A stretch of DNA of 64,000 nt, taken from Nothopassalora personata. Lineage: Eukaryota > Ascomycota > Dothideomycetes > Mycosphaerellales > Mycosphaerellaceae. Positions 1 through 10,529 of the stretch are shown in pieces (position 1 is the first letter of the stretch; the number at the start of each line of letters is the position of its first letter). The stretch covers positions 1,922,001 to 1,986,000 of the forward strand of contig CM066295.1 of assembly GCA_033816765.1 (NCBI GenBank). The letters are read 5' to 3'. The translations under genes were made by a program, and so were the position numbers. Below the pieces are notes generated by a model. That model saw only the letters and a list, made by a program, of their open reading frames with translations. It was not told the DNA's origin and searched no databases.

Positions 1-310
1 ATGTCTTCATGTTTGACCTGCCTACGGTACCGCTACCACGAAAGCCTGCCCAGTGCCATGTCTAGGCGAGCACTGGAAGGTACTCACCCGTGCCATCTGG
101 AGTCCGCCCGTACGTCTTCTTGTCCTTCTCCTTCTTGTTCTGTGCTGCCTCTTGAGCGTTCAATGCGTGCACAGCTTCCTGCGCTGTGTCCACTGACTGT
201 GCTTTCTGAGGCATTCCTGGCCTCTGTGACATTCTTTCCCGTAGTCCGCCGACATCGTGTGGCGGCGGCCCTGCGTTCGGTTCTGCCATGATGGAGTCTT
301 TCCTGCTCAT
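1..310 (-). CDS. 5' part of an unrecognised gene, runs off the left edge
   Basis: Start ATG is at 310. Exon 1 (310 to 88) encodes about 74 polar, Ala/Gln/Lys-rich residues ending in KKTYGRTPDGT, which looks like conserved protein rather than chance ORF. A donor GTGAGT follows at 87, and a TAG acceptor ending at 22 restores frame, so exon 2 starts at 21 and leaves the window. The first 60 residues look disordered, with no signal peptide or membrane segment. I do not recognise the family. The second in-frame ATG (residue 8) is an alternative start. The intron is inferred from splice signals and frame only. Confidence 0.45.
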
Positions 311-1366
311 CGGAAAGAGGTGTCGTTCGGAAGAAGACGTGGCGGAAACGGCATGAAGCTGTGGTGGAAGCGGTAGTGTATTTATCCGCGTGCCATCGTC
401 GACAGCATCAAGGGTTCAATGGGACGCAGAGGCGGGGCTGATCGGATGAAACGGTGAGAAGCTGCATCGCAATTGGTTGAAGAGCAGTGCGATACTTCCT
501 GTCCTGCAGCTCGTAGTGTGATGCTGATGGTGAAAAGTTGAGAGCAGTCGCTGGGACAATAGAACTAGAACTAGCCGAGCCTCGTCAGACGGCGATTGAC
601 GATGCACAACAGAACTATATAATAATATGCTTGCAAGCACATCCTGACCGTCATATCAATGTCAGATGTTCCTTGCCACCACCACCGGATCCTCTTAGGC
701 TGCGAACCTGCCGTCTTGCATCACGTCGCGTATCGTTGACCTCGAGCGCTGCTGTGGCATGAAGCTCTTCCAATGACGATGCGGTACGACTCGCATACAG
801 CTGCTGCAGGACGCTATGAAACCTTTTACTTCTGCCCCTTGCACACGACCTGTCCAATGTTCTCTACGCCACGCACAACGCCTTCATCTTCACCCTCAAC
901 AGCAGCGTGGAAGTACGTGTACACACTCGCCTCCGCGACTTCCCTAGGCCGCACGAACGGACGGCTCACGGCTTATTGCAGACAATCGGATTGCGGCCCG
1001 CAGCCGCTTCACACCTATTACGATGCATCGTTCATCGCGGCATTGTTCACAACAACCAGATAAAGTCAATATGAGCTGCGTGCGTGCCTTCCGCGCCAAT
1101 GACCCCGCGCCTGCCCAATGGCCATCACAATACGTGCAAAGCGTGTAGCAATATGCTATTGAGCCTACGTCGGTGGTCTGTCTACCGGCGTATGTGGAAC
1201 TGCTACCACCCTATCCTGGTGGGTGGTATCTTTCTATTTACATGTTGCCGTGAGGCTTCCATTCTTTCATGCAGATGCCAAAAATCCCAAAACGTGCATG
1301 CTGAGAAGCTGCTGATCTGTCGACCTGCGTACGCTGCTTACATTCTCCCAGCTCGTCCAGCATACC
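311..1366. other. Intergenic, no supported gene
   Basis: About 1.05 kb between the 3' end of the MFS gene and the start of the left-edge gene, both on the minus strand. Only short overlapping ORFs without protein-like composition are present. An AT-rich patch near 617-632 could belong to the promoter of the left-edge gene, but this is not demonstrable. Confidence 0.5.
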
Positions 1367-3922
1367 TCAACGATCACCTCCCTCAACCAGGGTAGACGCC
1401 TCTGAAGAAGGACGTGGACCCGTCGGACGCTCTTCATCCATTGGCTTCTGTTCAACGACATGGCGCGAGATGCGCACGAAAACCACGCAAATAATGAAGC
1501 CGAGTCCTGCAGATGCAGCGCCATAGATGAAGGCTGCGCGAAAGCCCTGCATTTCTCGCTCATTTGCCAACCCTGCGTACTCTGGTGACTGGATGGATGG
1601 CAAGGGCACTGTGCTCCGGCCCTTCTCAGACACGATCTCAGAAATGGACAGGGAGAATGATATGGCCAAGTTGACCAGGATGGATGAAATAGCTCCTGCC
1701 AAGCCCTGGTATCGAATTGGTTGGACTGCCGACAGGAAGATGCACGATATGGTGAAGGTCAAATCGATTCCAATCGTGGCGCATACCATCGAGGGCATGA
1801 CATATGGCCAGTAGTCTAAGGGCAAGGGACACAGGGCCAGCAGCAATGGCGATGCGATCCATGCCAGACCCGATATCAGCAGCGCCAACGTGATCGGGAC
1901 AATGTGGAGCAGCCTGCCAGAAGCGATACAAAGGAGCAGCCCGCCAACCGCGGTCGGTGTGTACCAGATTGCAAGTGTAATGCCGTGGATACCATCCTTT
2001 GTACCTGTAGCGTAGGCGTTCTGGAAGAACTGTGCTGACTCGTACAACCAGACTCCGTAAGTTGCATAGAAGCACAAGGCCGCTAGCGAAAACGACTTGG
2101 TGTTCTTCGGCATGAAGAAGTCGAACGGCAGGAGCGGGCACTGGGCGTACCAACCTTCCACCCAGAACGCGATGCCCAAGCAAGTGACACCACAGACCAG
2201 TGGCGCGAGGACCATTGGGAACGACCAGCCAGGTCTAGAAGAATCCGAAGCATTCGCATACGGCTCAACTGCCAAAGCATACGCAAGCAAGATCAGGCCA
2301 GCCGTGATCAGTCCAGCACCAGCCCAATCCATCTTCAAAGCCAGTTGCTTTCGATCCGTTCGGTCGTGAGGAACAGTGAGGTACGCCGTGATCGCAGTGG
2401 TGAAGGCCAACACCGCAGCAGTCCAGAAATACCACCCTTGCGCACCCTGTGGTAGAGCTCCAGCGACCAGGAACCCACCAAAGAAGCCCAGCGGCGCACA
2501 TCCAGCATACATGCCGAGCACTGTATTCTTCCTGTGTCCGTCAGGATAGATACTCCCCACCATCGCAAACGTCGCCGGCGTGAAAGCAGCAATCGCCAGA
2601 CCCTGCATCGCCCTCGCCACATCCAGCAACGTCCCTAGACCAGCAAAGCCCGCAACCAACGACCACACCCCAAGCCACATCACACCGAACATGAAGGGAA
2701 AGTAGCCACCATACATGTCCGAGATGCGCGCGAAGATCAGAAGGGTTGCCGACAGGATGAGTGAGAGGAGTGAAGCAGGCCAGAACTTTCCCATGCCTCC
2801 ATCGTCCCCTGAAGTGTGCCGAGCAATCAGCTTGGGAAGCTCGATAGCAAAGCCGGAGATCATGTACTCGGCGAGGAACTGCGTCATGGCAATCGTGAAG
2901 CAAAATCCTAGCTCGGCGACAACGTGGCGGAAACGGTTCTGGTGGGGTGGCGAGTCGGGGCTTATTGCCGATCCAGGGCGCGAGGCGGAGTCTGGGGTTG
3001 CTGCGCCTGATGCTGGTGGGCTTTCGGTCCTCTTATGCTGAGACATGTCATCGAGATGGATAGGAAGAGTATCGGGCTCGGAGGTTAGAGTCGGGTGCCG
3101 CTCGCAGTAGCTTTCCGCCGGAGACTGGATGTAAGATGAGGCGCGCTTCCATGCTGCTTTCTCCTCGTGGTAGGTAATGAGGTTGTCGAGACTTGACAGC
3201 CGGGAGAAGGACGCTCTGGGCTTGACGATGGGTCCACGGCCGGTGGAGTGTCGAGAGCTGCTGCGTGAGAGGTCGCTTTTCTCCATTGGCTGTTGGAGAG
3301 GCGGGAGATTCCAGGCATCTGGCGTCTGCATGTGCGGTGGGATTGCTGGAATTGGAACCACGTCTGTGGGAGAGCTGTTGTCAACGCCGCGGTACATCGA
3401 CCCAGATCTGGAGCAGGGATGACTTCTTGGTCTTCTGCTTGGAGCTTCTTGCTGAATGGACATTGCGGCGGACCTATCAAAAGAGGTGCGAAGGCCGAGA
3501 CCTGTACGACTAGAGTCTTTCTGGAAAAGTTTGCTCTCGAATGGGAGCGAAGAGTGTCGTGCCACAGGGTGAGGGCGTGAACGCTGAGGAACTGGCTCGA
3601 CGGTATCCGCATCAAGTGAATGCTGGGAGATGACGCTTGTTAAGTGTCGAGAAGCTCGCGCTCCAGCTTGGTCTCTAGCAGATACATTCCTTGATGTAGG
3701 TGGTGAAGCCGAGGACTCCCGCTCGCCTCGATGGATGTATGGTACATGTGCCAGCTCAGGGGCGGGTATGAGCGGTCCGCGAGTAGGCGACAGCAACGAT
3801 ACCGGCCGGGATGGGAGGTACGGAGGTGTAGCAGTCTGTGACAGCCGCTTTGCTTTGATATCTATTGCCGACTGTGGTCTTCGAGGCGGCAAGTATGGTG
3901 GTTCGTTGGGCGGAATCGCCAT
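1367..3922 (-). CDS. Major facilitator superfamily transporter with long disordered N-terminus
   Basis: An uninterrupted 851-residue ORF. Residues 1 to about 330 are Pro/Ser/Arg-rich and without structure signals, probably a cytosolic tail open to phosphorylation. From about residue 333 the protein has a dozen or more hydrophobic helices. MFS signatures are visible: a motif-A-like FARISDMYGG between TM2 and TM3, RAMQGL (motif B) and APLGFFGGFLVAG (motif C-like, typical of drug:H+ antiporters). This points to a plasma-membrane or vacuolar proton-coupled exporter of the DHA type; the substrate cannot be read from sequence. The tail is much longer than in ordinary 500-600 aa DHA transporters. 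The start is the only ATG that includes the whole tail. An internal start is possible because tail composition alone does not prove translation. Confidence 0.85.
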   Translation of the reverse strand: MAIPPNEPPYLPPRRPQSAIDIKAKRLSQTATPPYLPSRPVSLLSPTRGPLIPAPELAHVPYIHRGERESSASPPTSRNVSARDQAGARASRHLTSVISQHSLDADTVEPVPQRSRPHPVARHSSLPFESKLFQKDSSRTGLGLRTSFDRSAAMSIQQEAPSRRPRSHPCSRSGSMYRGVDNSSPTDVVPIPAIPPHMQTPDAWNLPPLQQPMEKSDLSRSSSRHSTGRGPIVKPRASFSRLSSLDNLITYHEEKAAWKRASSYIQSPAESYCERHPTLTSEPDTLPIHLDDMSQHKRTESPPASGAATPDSASRPGSAISPDSPPHQNRFRHVVAELGFCFTIAMTQFLAEYMISGFAIELPKLIARHTSGDDGGMGKFWPASLLSLILSATLLIFARISDMYGGYFPFMFGVMWLGVWSLVAGFAGLGTLLDVARAMQGLAIAAFTPATFAMVGSIYPDGHRKNTVLGMYAGCAPLGFFGGFLVAGALPQGAQGWYFWTAAVLAFTTAITAYLTVPHDRTDRKQLALKMDWAGAGLITAGLILLAYALAVEPYANASDSSRPGWSFPMVLAPLVCGVTCLGIAFWVEGWYAQCPLLPFDFFMPKNTKSFSLAALCFYATYGVWLYESAQFFQNAYATGTKDGIHGITLAIWYTPTAVGGLLLCIASGRLLHIVPITLALLISGLAWIASPLLLALCPLPLDYWPYVMPSMVCATIGIDLTFTISCIFLSAVQPIRYQGLAGAISSILVNLAISFSLSISEIVSEKGRSTVPLPSIQSPEYAGLANEREMQGFRAAFIYGAASAGLGFIICVVFVRISRHVVEQKPMDEERPTGPRPSSEASTLVEGGDR

Positions 3923-5400
3923 CTTGTGCTGCTAACAAATCCTTCCCAAGAGATCTGAAGATGTAAAAATGGAGAGACAAAGGGTCCAGATGTGCGTTCC
4001 CAGCAGACGCGTACAAGATGTTGACATATGACAGTCTGCGCAAGGGATCCTCATGCGAACAGCAGCCAAGGGATCTATTTAGTCTGGCAGGGGGGAAATT
4101 CAAAAAAAAAATTGGGGCACCAGGTGTCTGGGACGATGGGAGGACTGCAAACTGTAAACTCGGACGCGAGTCCCAAATGACGCATGTCGGACACGTTTGT
4201 TCCTGTACGTCTTTCTTATACACATGCGGTTTGCTAGGCTGTCGGCAGCCGACAAGGATGTGACATGCAGGCCAGGGAATAGATAACCAGGTGGACAAAC
4301 GCAAGCAACACCAGTAACGCAGTTCTCACACGTCAAGCGCTCCCATCTCGAGCAATCGAGAGGGCAGAGGACCCACCGTGTATGCTAGCAGGGTGACTGT
4401 CACAAGCGTCGTGAACGACTGTCACGAGTTGTCCCCTCAAGCATGGGCTTCCAGCCGTGGCACTCTGGCCAAAACCACCGCCAGCAGTTACAAGACCTCG
4501 CGTACGGCGTTGAAAGGTATGTACGACAGGCACCACGTAAATGATCTGGCAGAAACAGCCAAGTGGACAGCCGTATGAGAGAGCGCCAGGTGGCCGATCA
4601 ACCGTGTCCCAGGCCGTGGCCAGTTGTGAGTGCAGCCGTAAGAAGTACAGAACCACACTTTTGGACAGCAGGGCTCCCTCACGCAGGTTTCCGTTTCAGC
4701 TTCTGACCAGAAAGCAAATGGCTGCATCTGAGGCTCTCTCTGGGCGGGGGAGCGTCATGGCCACATCGACCAGGATACAGTAGTCGACGGTCCACTTGCA
4801 ACGCATTGTGCATCTTCGCATACGAACGACTGCTTGTGAGAACCGGGTCATCGGATCCCTGGCCTCACTCAGATTTCGATAGCGGTGCTCGCCGCGGTGC
4901 AAAGAAGGATACCCGATATGCTGTGGAATCGTATCCGTGCTAGCGTCTCTCTTCACCGAACTTGACAGCGGATCGTTGGGTGTCTGTACAACTACCGCGT
5001 TGGCACGGCATGGCACATCTGTACAAGCCTGGTCCGGATGCAGAGCCGCCGTTGAAACGCTCTGCAGGTCCCACTGCCTTGAGCAGGGATATGACAGCCA
5101 CAGTCGCACAAGAGGGAAGCAGGTTGCATTAGTGGCATCGTGGATTGTGAACCTTGTCAAGACAGTCGAACCTGGTAATGGGTAAGCAAACGGACGGATA
5201 CGCGTGTCGCATCGCACTTTCTTGAGAGAGATGTGAAGTGTGGTTAGGAGTGGAGTGAGGCTTGAAGGATGAAGAAGTGTGGTGACAGCCTCCGACGGGC
5301 CAAGCCCGAGAGTTGCCGGCGATGGGATTTGTCGCATCCGATATTGCATTCCAGTTTCTGTATGAATTTACCTCCCATGTCGTGGGCACACTGCTACACA
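3923..5400. other. Intergenic, no supported gene
   Basis: About 1.5 kb upstream of the MFS gene and downstream of the coiled-coil gene. A 217-codon minus-strand ORF (4696-5349) has unremarkable composition and no recognisable motif, so I treat it as chance. A run of ten A lies near 4101-4110. Confidence 0.45.
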
Positions 5401-6324
5401 CTAGGCTGCTGGCTCTGAATCAATAGACGACATTCCACCTCCTTGCGTATTCTCATCAAGCCCATTGTCTCTCTTTCCCGGTACTCCTCCGACACTCACT
5501 CCTCTCTGAGGCCTTGCATTCGTCGCTGCCAGGCGGTCTTCGATGAGCTGGATGGCATTTGCTGAGTAACATCGTTTGTGTGAGCTCTGGGCGCCGACTT
5601 TGACCGGCGAGGTGGGCGCCTGAAGCTCAGGCACTACATCGCCTCTTTCGCATCGTGTTGGTGACAGGCTACTTTCGTTTGTGCCGGGTGATCCTTCAAA
5701 GGGACTGTAGAACATTGACGACATGACCTCGTGAGCGTACCCATGGTTCGTGTGCGTGAATGGCTCCGCATTAACGTTCAGCCCTCGGATCACAGGCTCG
5801 TAAAAGCCGCTGTCCGCGGTGGCGGCAGAGCCATATGGCGAGGATAGACGTCGCTCACGCAGCATCGATAGATCCCAGTACTGTGGCACTGTTTCAGTGC
5901 CGGGGCCAGGTTGCTGCGGATGAGGATTCCAAGGCGAGGATGTCACGGGACCGAAAGGTGTATACAGAAATGGCGATGGTGGCATGTGAGTTGTCCAAGG
6001 AGTCACTGGAGTACCGAAATCGCCGCCTTGTTCGTATGAAGCGATGAGGTTGTTACATTGTCGCAGGTGATCGTGAAGCATAGCTTGCTGAGATTCCAAA
6101 TTGCCCACCGCTTTCTTCGCGAGCGAACGGGTGTACTGCCACTTCTTCTTGTCCGTTCTGGATAGCTCTCGTTCCTGTCGCTCAGCGAGCACACGCTCCA
6201 CTTTGGCTAGCTTCTTGTAGAGCTTGCTGAGGGCTTGGTGTGTGTGGCCCAATTCAGCAACGTAGTGATTGTGCTGTTGATACAAGAGCGGGAGCATCGG
6301 AGGCTGACCACCCAAGAACGACAT
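5401..6324 (-). CDS. Hypothetical coiled-coil protein
   Basis: A 307-residue ORF. Residues about 20-105 are charged and heptad-like (KLYKKLAKVERVLAERQERE, then a basic stretch and QQAMLHDHLRQCNN), consistent with a coiled coil. The remaining two thirds are Pro/Ser/Gly-rich and look disordered. No transmembrane segment or signal peptide. I do not recognise the family. A 51-nt intron-like element (GTGAGC ... CTTACTATTG ... CAG, about 6342-6393) lies just upstream. It does not join the upstream ORF to this one in frame, so I place it in the 5' leader. ATG 6324 is the first Met of the open frame. Confidence 0.7.
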   Translation of the reverse strand: MSFLGGQPPMLPLLYQQHNHYVAELGHTHQALSKLYKKLAKVERVLAERQERELSRTDKKKWQYTRSLAKKAVGNLESQQAMLHDHLRQCNNLIASYEQGGDFGTPVTPWTTHMPPSPFLYTPFGPVTSSPWNPHPQQPGPGTETVPQYWDLSMLRERRLSSPYGSAATADSGFYEPVIRGLNVNAEPFTHTNHGYAHEVMSSMFYSPFEGSPGTNESSLSPTRCERGDVVPELQAPTSPVKVGAQSSHKRCYSANAIQLIEDRLAATNARPQRGVSVGGVPGKRDNGLDENTQGGGMSSIDSEPAA

Positions 6325-6341
6325 TTCGGGATGTTATCGCG

Positions 6342-6393
6342 CTGTCAAAACAATAGTAAGGATATTGACTGGAGCGCAAGAGGCCGGCTCACC
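6342..6393 (-). other. Probable 5'-leader intron
   Basis: On the minus strand a GTGAGC donor is followed, about 50 nt later, by a CTTACTATTG branch-like stretch and a TTTTGACAG acceptor ending 17 nt before the ATG of the coiled-coil gene. Splicing would place an upstream open stretch (6557 to 6394) out of frame with the main ORF, so a leader intron with an upstream ORF is the simplest reading. Confidence 0.4.
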
Positions 6394-6557
6394 GCGCGAA
6401 GCACTGTATACAAGCTCTCCGCGGATGCAATTGAAGAGTCTGATGTATGAGTGAGCTTGGTGTACGATACTTTGCGCGCCGTCTCTTGTGCTGCAGTCAA
6501 GGATGAAGTATCGAATGACCTTGAACTATCTCGAGCTTGCTCTCGTTGTGGCGGCAT

Positions 6558-7172
6558 GTCTTCAATGAAGTTCTTTGACGGGCGGTAATTGCCATGCCCA
6601 GATACATGTCACGCCCTGAATGCGGACCAAGACAGAGGTGCAGCGGCTATACGCACACCAGGGAAGCGCCGCACTCGTCTCCGGAAGGCCCTGATCACAC
6701 TGTTGGAATGTGTGTTGCATGTGGTGCGCGGCCTTCGAGACTGTCTTTGATGTATTGCAAGAAGACGTCCAGTTTGACTACCCGGCGCATCGGCATATCA
6801 TCGTCGACTGCGATGTTGTTGCCACTTCGGGACCTTCGATGCCTAGGGCCTTCAGCACAAAGAACCCTTGACGTCAGATAGCACCAGAATCTGGCATGCG
6901 ACGCCAACCCAGCCGCGTCTGGCTTGAAACAATCTATGCAGTCCCTTGGGATTCCAGCATCTTAAAGTCACATCTTATCAGGTCCTTTCTCGATCGCAAC
7001 AGGCGGCCCACCATAAAAGGACCTTATCTCAAACGCAGATAGTCCGTCACGTTGACACTGCAAGACAGCAGCGCCATCGATCTCTTGTGGGGCTGGGAGT
7101 TTCAACAGCGAACGTTTCGGCAAGGTCGCGACCCATATCCGGAAGTGTCAAGTAGGGCGTTGATGATTCATC
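6558..7172. other. Intergenic, no firmly supported gene
   Basis: Lies between two minus-strand genes. A minus-strand stretch at about 6907-6695 is weakly protein-like (VDDDMPMRRVVKLDVFLQYI) but has no start or splice context I can defend. It could be a remnant exon. Confidence 0.35.
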
Positions 7173-8318
7173 CTATATGTTGAAGCCGCCATGCTCTGCA
7201 GCATCGACAAATCGCCAAAGACCTGCATGCTCGCCAGCTTTGCGGACGCTGTCCACTTCATCGAGACTGACCGCTCGATTGAGGTCTTGGTATCTGAGCT
7301 CTTTCTTGACTTCATCGCCGGCAGGAAGTCCACCAGGTTCGACAGCTCCCGCAGCAATATCTTTGGCACGCCCAGGTCCAGTTGCTCTGCGTTCCTTCCC
7401 AACATGCGCTCGCGGGAAGTACTGCTCCATCACGTGGATGTACATATCCTTGGACACATTCTCAGCAAGCCATCGCACAATCTCTTTGCCCTCCTCTTCG
7501 TAGCCAGGCATGACCAGATGCCGAAGCAAGAGTCCTCTCTTTGCAATGCCGTCTGCAGTGAAGCACAGATCGCCGACTTGTGCCTGCATAGCTTTGATCG
7601 ATTCCATGGCGACCTCGGCGTAGTTGTCGGCTTTGAGCAGGCGTTTCGAGGTGGCATTGTACCAGACCTTGAAGTCAGCCAGATAGATGTCGACGAGGCC
7701 GTCCATGAGGGCGATCGATTCGAGGCTATCGAAGGAGGACGTGTTGTAGATGATGGGAACGCGCAGTCCTAGCTCTTTCGCGTGAAGGATGGACAGGACA
7801 ACTTGAGGTACAACGTGCTCGGGAGTGACAAGGTTGATGTTGTGAACTTTGCCTGTTTCTTGCAACTTGATGTACCACCCACCTAAGTCTTCCGGGCTAA
7901 GATGGAAGCCGTTCTTCTGGTGCGCGATATCATGGTTCTGGCAGAAGACACATCGAAGGCTGCAGCCAGAGAAGAAGACGCTGCCTGAGCCGTTGTGTCC
8001 TTGGATACACGGCTCCTCGCCAAAATGAGGCGCGATGGTATTGACCACCACATCGCTCCCTACTAGACACGTACCTCGTTTCTCGAAACGATTGACATTG
8101 CACCGTCGCGGGCAGAGGTTACAGGCTCGAAGGTGAGCATATGCGTGACTGCGCTTCTTCGCCTCTTGTTGCCGCGTGAGCAGCTGGTATCGCGGCACGT
8201 AATCATCAAGGAGGAAGGGGGGTGATAGGTAGCTTCGCGGACGGCGGTGCGGAGCAGAGGGAAGTGATTTTGAGAGCAGTTTTCGCCTGCAGGTCCCGCC
8301 TACCGTGCGCGACAACAT
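7173..8318 (-). CDS. COG1313 (PflX-like) radical SAM protein, probably mitochondrial
   Basis: A 381-residue intronless ORF. The radical SAM CxxxCxxC motif is present in [15 protein letters not shown] and should bind a [4Fe-4S] cluster that cleaves S-adenosylmethionine. Upstream of it, residues about 66-85 carry ACNLCPRRC and a further Cys in GTCLVG, a Cys set typical of COG1313 that may bind a second metal centre. The first ~35 residues are Arg/Ser-rich without acids, as in a mitochondrial presequence. Family knowledge: relatives of pyruvate-formate-lyase activating enzyme, mostly prokaryotic, substrate unknown. A variable insertion ([16 protein letters not shown]) precedes the C-terminal [21 protein letters not shown]. 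The gene is divergent from NBP35, 182 bp apart, so the two may share regulation. Assignment is by motifs and overall resemblance. Confidence 0.85.
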   Translation of the reverse strand: MLSRTVGGTCRRKLLSKSLPSAPHRRPRSYLSPPFLLDDYVPRYQLLTRQQEAKKRSHAYAHLRACNLCPRRCNVNRFEKRGTCLVGSDVVVNTIAPHFGEEPCIQGHNGSGSVFFSGCSLRCVFCQNHDIAHQKNGFHLSPEDLGGWYIKLQETGKVHNINLVTPEHVVPQVVLSILHAKELGLRVPIIYNTSSFDSLESIALMDGLVDIYLADFKVWYNATSKRLLKADNYAEVAMESIKAMQAQVGDLCFTADGIAKRGLLLRHLVMPGYEEEGKEIVRWLAENVSKDMYIHVMEQYFPRAHVGKERRATGPGRAKDIAAGAVEPGGLPAGDEVKKELRYQDLNRAVSLDEVDSVRKAGEHAGLWRFVDAAEHGGFNI

Positions 8319-8429
8319 TAGAATCTAGTTCTATATCAACAAGAATCGTGGTGGCGAAGAATGGCGGCGGGCGGCGGTTCTTTCGCTCCAGCTCGCGGAG
8401 GACGCATTTGTCATCAACGTCAGTCACCC

Positions 8430-8462
8430 TCGATATCTCATCGATATCTCGTCGATATCTCA
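8430..8462. promoter_or_regulatory. Three tandem 11-bp GATATC repeats in a divergent promoter
   Basis: Three direct copies of TCGATATCTC(A/G) lie at 8430-8440, 8441-8451 and 8452-8462. Each contains the palindrome GATATC, and copies are spaced about one helical turn apart. They lie 38 bp before the NBP35 ATG and about 110 bp before the radical SAM ATG on the other strand. This resembles an array of transcription-factor sites, or a leader element of NBP35. The binding factor is unknown. Confidence 0.5.
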
Positions 8463-8500
8463 CTGTCAACACAGACTGTGCTGAACACTCTATAGCACAT

Positions 8501-9535
8501 ATGGCGCCTTCACTGCAGGAGCCGATCCTCCACTCGGTCGCATCTGCCATCGGCGCATACCAGAAGAAAGCGCCTTCCCTGGTGGCACCCGAACCCGAAC
8601 ATTGTCCAGGCCCAGAGGGAGAGCAAGCAGGCAAAGCAGATGCATGTGCTGGATGTCCGAATCAACAAATATGTGCTGCCGCTCCCAAAGGCCCAGATCC
8701 AGATATCCCAATCATCACACAACGGCTCGCAGGCGTCAAACACAAGATTCTCGTTCTCAGTGGCAAGGGCGGAGTCGGCAAGAGCACTTTCACCACCATG
8801 CTTTCACATGCCTTTGCGAGCAATCCTAACAACAATGTTGGCATCATGGACACCGACATATGCGGTCCAAGCATACCCAAGATGATGGGCGTTGAGACCG
8901 AGACTATTCACGTGACAAGCACAGGCTGGGAGCCCGTCTGGGTCACTGACAATCTTGGCGTCATGAGCGTGCAATTCATGCTCCCGAACCGCGATGATGC
9001 CGTCATCTGGCGGGGACCTAAGAAGAATGGACTGATCAAGCAGTTTTTGAAGGATGTAGAATGGGGTGAAATGGATTACCTATTCGTCGATACACCTCCA
9101 GGCACATCGGACGAACATCTGAGTGTCAACACGTTTCTAAAGGAGGCTGGTATCGACGGCGCAGTACTTGTAACGACGCCGCAAGAGGTCAGTCTACTTG
9201 ACGTGCGGAAAGAGATCGATTTCTGCCGTAAAGCTGGTATCAAAGTGCTGGGCCTGGCCGAAAATATGAGCGGTTTTGTATGCCCAAAGTGCACGCATCA
9301 ATCAGAGATCTTCCGGGCGACGACTGGCGGCGGCCGAAGACTAGCAAAGGAGACAGGTGTGCCCTTCTTGGGTGCCGTGCCTCTTGATCCTAGGATCGGC
9401 ATGAGCTGCGACTTCGGTGAGAGCTTCTTTGACAACTTTGGTGACTCGCCAGCTTGCGAAGCGCTGAAGGGCGTGGTCAGGCGTGTAGGGGAAGAAATCG
9501 GTGTTGGCGCCGAACAGGTGCTGGCAGATGAGTGA
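8501..9535 (+). CDS. NBP35: Cytosolic Fe-S cluster assembly scaffold Nbp35
   Basis: A 344-residue P-loop NTPase of the Mrp/NBP35 family. The N-terminal ferredoxin-like motif C-x13-C-x2-C-x5-C (Cys 35, 49, 52, 58) separates Nbp35 from Cfd1. The deviant Walker A GKGGVGKS is at 88-95, and [11 protein letters not shown] follows in the NTPase core. A C-terminal CPKC supplies the cluster-bridging cysteines. Nbp35 forms a heterotetramer with Cfd1 in the cytosol and nucleus and assembles [4Fe-4S] clusters for export to apoproteins. The frame is open for 93 codons upstream, but homology begins at MAPSL, so I set the start at ATG 8501. The gene is intronless and shares its promoter with the radical SAM gene on the other strand. 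Confidence 0.96.
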   Translation: MAPSLQEPILHSVASAIGAYQKKAPSLVAPEPEHCPGPEGEQAGKADACAGCPNQQICAAAPKGPDPDIPIITQRLAGVKHKILVLSGKGGVGKSTFTTMLSHAFASNPNNNVGIMDTDICGPSIPKMMGVETETIHVTSTGWEPVWVTDNLGVMSVQFMLPNRDDAVIWRGPKKNGLIKQFLKDVEWGEMDYLFVDTPPGTSDEHLSVNTFLKEAGIDGAVLVTTPQEVSLLDVRKEIDFCRKAGIKVLGLAENMSGFVCPKCTHQSEIFRATTGGGRRLAKETGVPFLGAVPLDPRIGMSCDFGESFFDNFGDSPACEALKGVVRRVGEEIGVGAEQVLADE

Positions 9536-9655
9536 GAGGGCGAGAGAGACCTCAATCGCCCTCGTGAGAATCGTTGCACGACACGATCTTTCAGCAACTC
9601 ATCGGGACACAAGATAACAGCTCTCTGTGGCATCTCATCTACGATTGTACCACAA

Positions 9656-10135
9656 ATGACGAACTACATAAGACGTCACTGTAACGACCACGATGGCACT
9701 TCTGATCGTCCCACCGACAACATGGCCGAACTATCAGACTGGCGTCCACTGTATGTCAATGCGTACAAACACAATCCAGAGGACTTGGTCTCTCAGGATA
9801 CTGCTCTTCGCGTCTTGTCAACCCGCGCCAACTGGCTCATAGAAGAGCTAAGGACATGGACCGAGACAAGCACCTCGCACTCCACAGTACACCTTCGGAA
9901 CGAACTCAATGATGTCATGGCATGCATGCAGCAGATACGAGACTTCCACTATGAGAGGTCCAGTGTGATCAATAAGGAGACTTCGTGGCTGGCATACCAC
10001 GCACGCATGAGATGTCCGCTGCCGGAGGTAGCACGTTATGAGCTGGAACTACATCGCCAGTGTTTGGCTTTGGCGGGCCATCTGAAGGCACTGGCGCCGA
10101 AGGATGAGCCTGCGGCGACGCGGGGAGCAGATTGA
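9656..10135 (+). CDS. Hypothetical protein, 159 aa
   Basis: An intronless ORF 120 bp after NBP35 on the same strand. It is helix-rich, with Trp residues and a balanced charge pattern (for example RANWLIEELRTWTE and LRNELNDVMACMQQIRDF) that look like a real small protein rather than noise. No signal peptide, membrane segment or metal motif. Residue 23 (ATG 9722, MAELSDWRPLY) is a likely alternative start, because the first 22 residues are polar and unremarkable. I do not recognise the family. Confidence 0.5.
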   Translation: MTNYIRRHCNDHDGTSDRPTDNMAELSDWRPLYVNAYKHNPEDLVSQDTALRVLSTRANWLIEELRTWTETSTSHSTVHLRNELNDVMACMQQIRDFHYERSSVINKETSWLAYHARMRCPLPEVARYELELHRQCLALAGHLKALAPKDEPAATRGAD

Positions 10136-10529
10136 GAGTCGTGGTTCAGCCTGTACATATGCTTTGCCGCCAACGTGGAGACGGAGTGCAGATCAGAGAG
10201 AGATACTGACAAATGAAAACACTGAAACCCTACCCCTCCGGCCAAAACGCTGATTATTCAGGACTGAAGGTTATTGCGCTGACTGTACTGGCTACATTTA
10301 CTGTCGTGGTAAGTCTCCTTTGTGGGCAGCTAAAAATCCTTCGTCAGTACATCCGTCACCCAGGACCCAGACCGAGCAACAAGGACAACAGCCAAAAGAA
10401 GTGTCCGCACTCACCTCAAAACGTCGCCGCAACAACCCCAATCCTCAACTTCAAAATCGCCACATACGCCGCCCTCACCCCACCAACATTCCTCCACTTT
10501 ACAGTCAGCTCTCCTCTCAAAATTCCCAC

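Noticed and set aside
4696..5349. 217-codon minus-strand ORF upstream of the MFS gene
   Set aside because: No motif, unremarkable composition and several equally open overlapping frames; probably chance in GC-rich DNA.
6394..6557. Upstream ORF joined as first exon of the coiled-coil protein
   Set aside because: The only good donor and acceptor pair leaves the two parts out of frame; treated as leader.
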